A DNA stretch of 64,000 nt from an uncultured Muribaculaceae bacterium (GTDB lineage: Bacteria > Bacteroidota > Bacteroidia > Bacteroidales > Muribaculaceae), in the NCBI GenBank assembly GCA_910587235.1, contig CAJUKD010000005.1, forward strand, positions 54,736 to 118,735, written 5' to 3'. Shown here one piece after another: positions 63,909-64,000 of this stretch. Position 1 is the first letter of the stretch. Each line of letters opens with the position of its first letter. A model generated the notes under the pieces. The model made no database searches. It worked only from the letters and a program-made list of their open reading frames with translations, and was not told where the DNA came from. Both the position numbers and the translations under genes were made by a program.

Positions 63909-64000
63909 TCGTGTCTAATCCTTTCGATTCAGGACCGAAATCAGACCAAGAAAAGACCGTTACAGACATAGTTTCGTTACTAACTCGTTACTAAAATTTT
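63909..64000. other. Right-edge sequence, nothing recognised
   Basis: The last 92 bases have no open frame of useful size or RNA feature that I can recognise. tmRNA 3' ends are common integration sites, so an element could begin here, but nothing in these bases shows it. Confidence 0.3.

Overview
The window reads as a chromosomal segment of a gut-type Bacteroidales bacterium, probably of the Muribaculaceae/Bacteroides side of the order. This rests on SusC/SusD pairs, a hybrid two-component regulator (HTCS), short C-terminal tails of the type IX secretion kind, promoters of the Bacteroidetes form (TTTG about 19 bases before TAnnTTTG), little sign of Shine-Dalgarno sites, a tmRNA with a GENNYALAA tag, and DUF4249, DUF4270 and FecI/FecR-like genes. 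The family assignment is inference; the order is well supported.

Layout. 1-16.8 kb: a partial aroE; an ECF sigma factor; a secreted GH81 beta-1,3-glucanase; then a long leftward block of patatin/beta-barrel protein, FecI-like sigma factor, unusually small FecR-like anti-sigma protein, STN-type TonB receptor, DUF4249 lipoprotein, small membrane protein and M50-like membrane protease, with serB, an MscS channel and a clostripain-family lipoprotein upstream of it. 16.9-25.5 kb: a rightward housekeeping run (ECF sigma and membrane partner, pyrB-pyrI, flavin reductase, glyA, ispD, recG, SPOR lipoprotein, rubrerythrin).

25.5-51 kb: a polysaccharide utilization locus (PUL). One leftward operon carries susC, susD, a free carbohydrate-binding protein, a GH16 enzyme, a GH105-GH154 fusion, a BNR-type propeller enzyme and a GH43-GH35 fusion. 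The divergent HTCS gene follows, then a GH51 arabinofuranosidase and a convergent GH97-GH43 pair. Together the families fit type II arabinogalactan: GH16 cutting the backbone at the surface, GH43/GH35 removing galactose, GH105/GH154 and the propeller protein acting on rhamnose-glucuronic acid caps, GH51/GH43 removing arabinose and GH97 removing alpha-galactose.

The most interesting signal is regulatory. A 35-base direct-repeat element (half sites 21 bases apart, 15 bases identical) lies upstream of the HTCS gene and again at 47.8 kb. In both places it sits exactly 23 bases before a -7 box. The second copy drives no known gene, only a roughly 100-nt transcript that ends at a strong terminator. 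This suggests an HTCS-controlled small RNA belonging to the PUL.

51-64 kb: asnS; an RluB-type pseudouridine synthase with a long Asn/Gly/Arg/Tyr-rich tail; tRNA-Thr(CGT); a DUF4270 lipoprotein with an orphan glycogen-synthase N-domain; a free DsbD alpha domain plus full DsbD; mazG; topB; a tiny Cys-rich membrane protein; a Cys-rich Spy-like secreted protein; and tmRNA (ssrA) with its terminator at the right edge. I see no insertion sequences, phage genes or CRISPR arrays.
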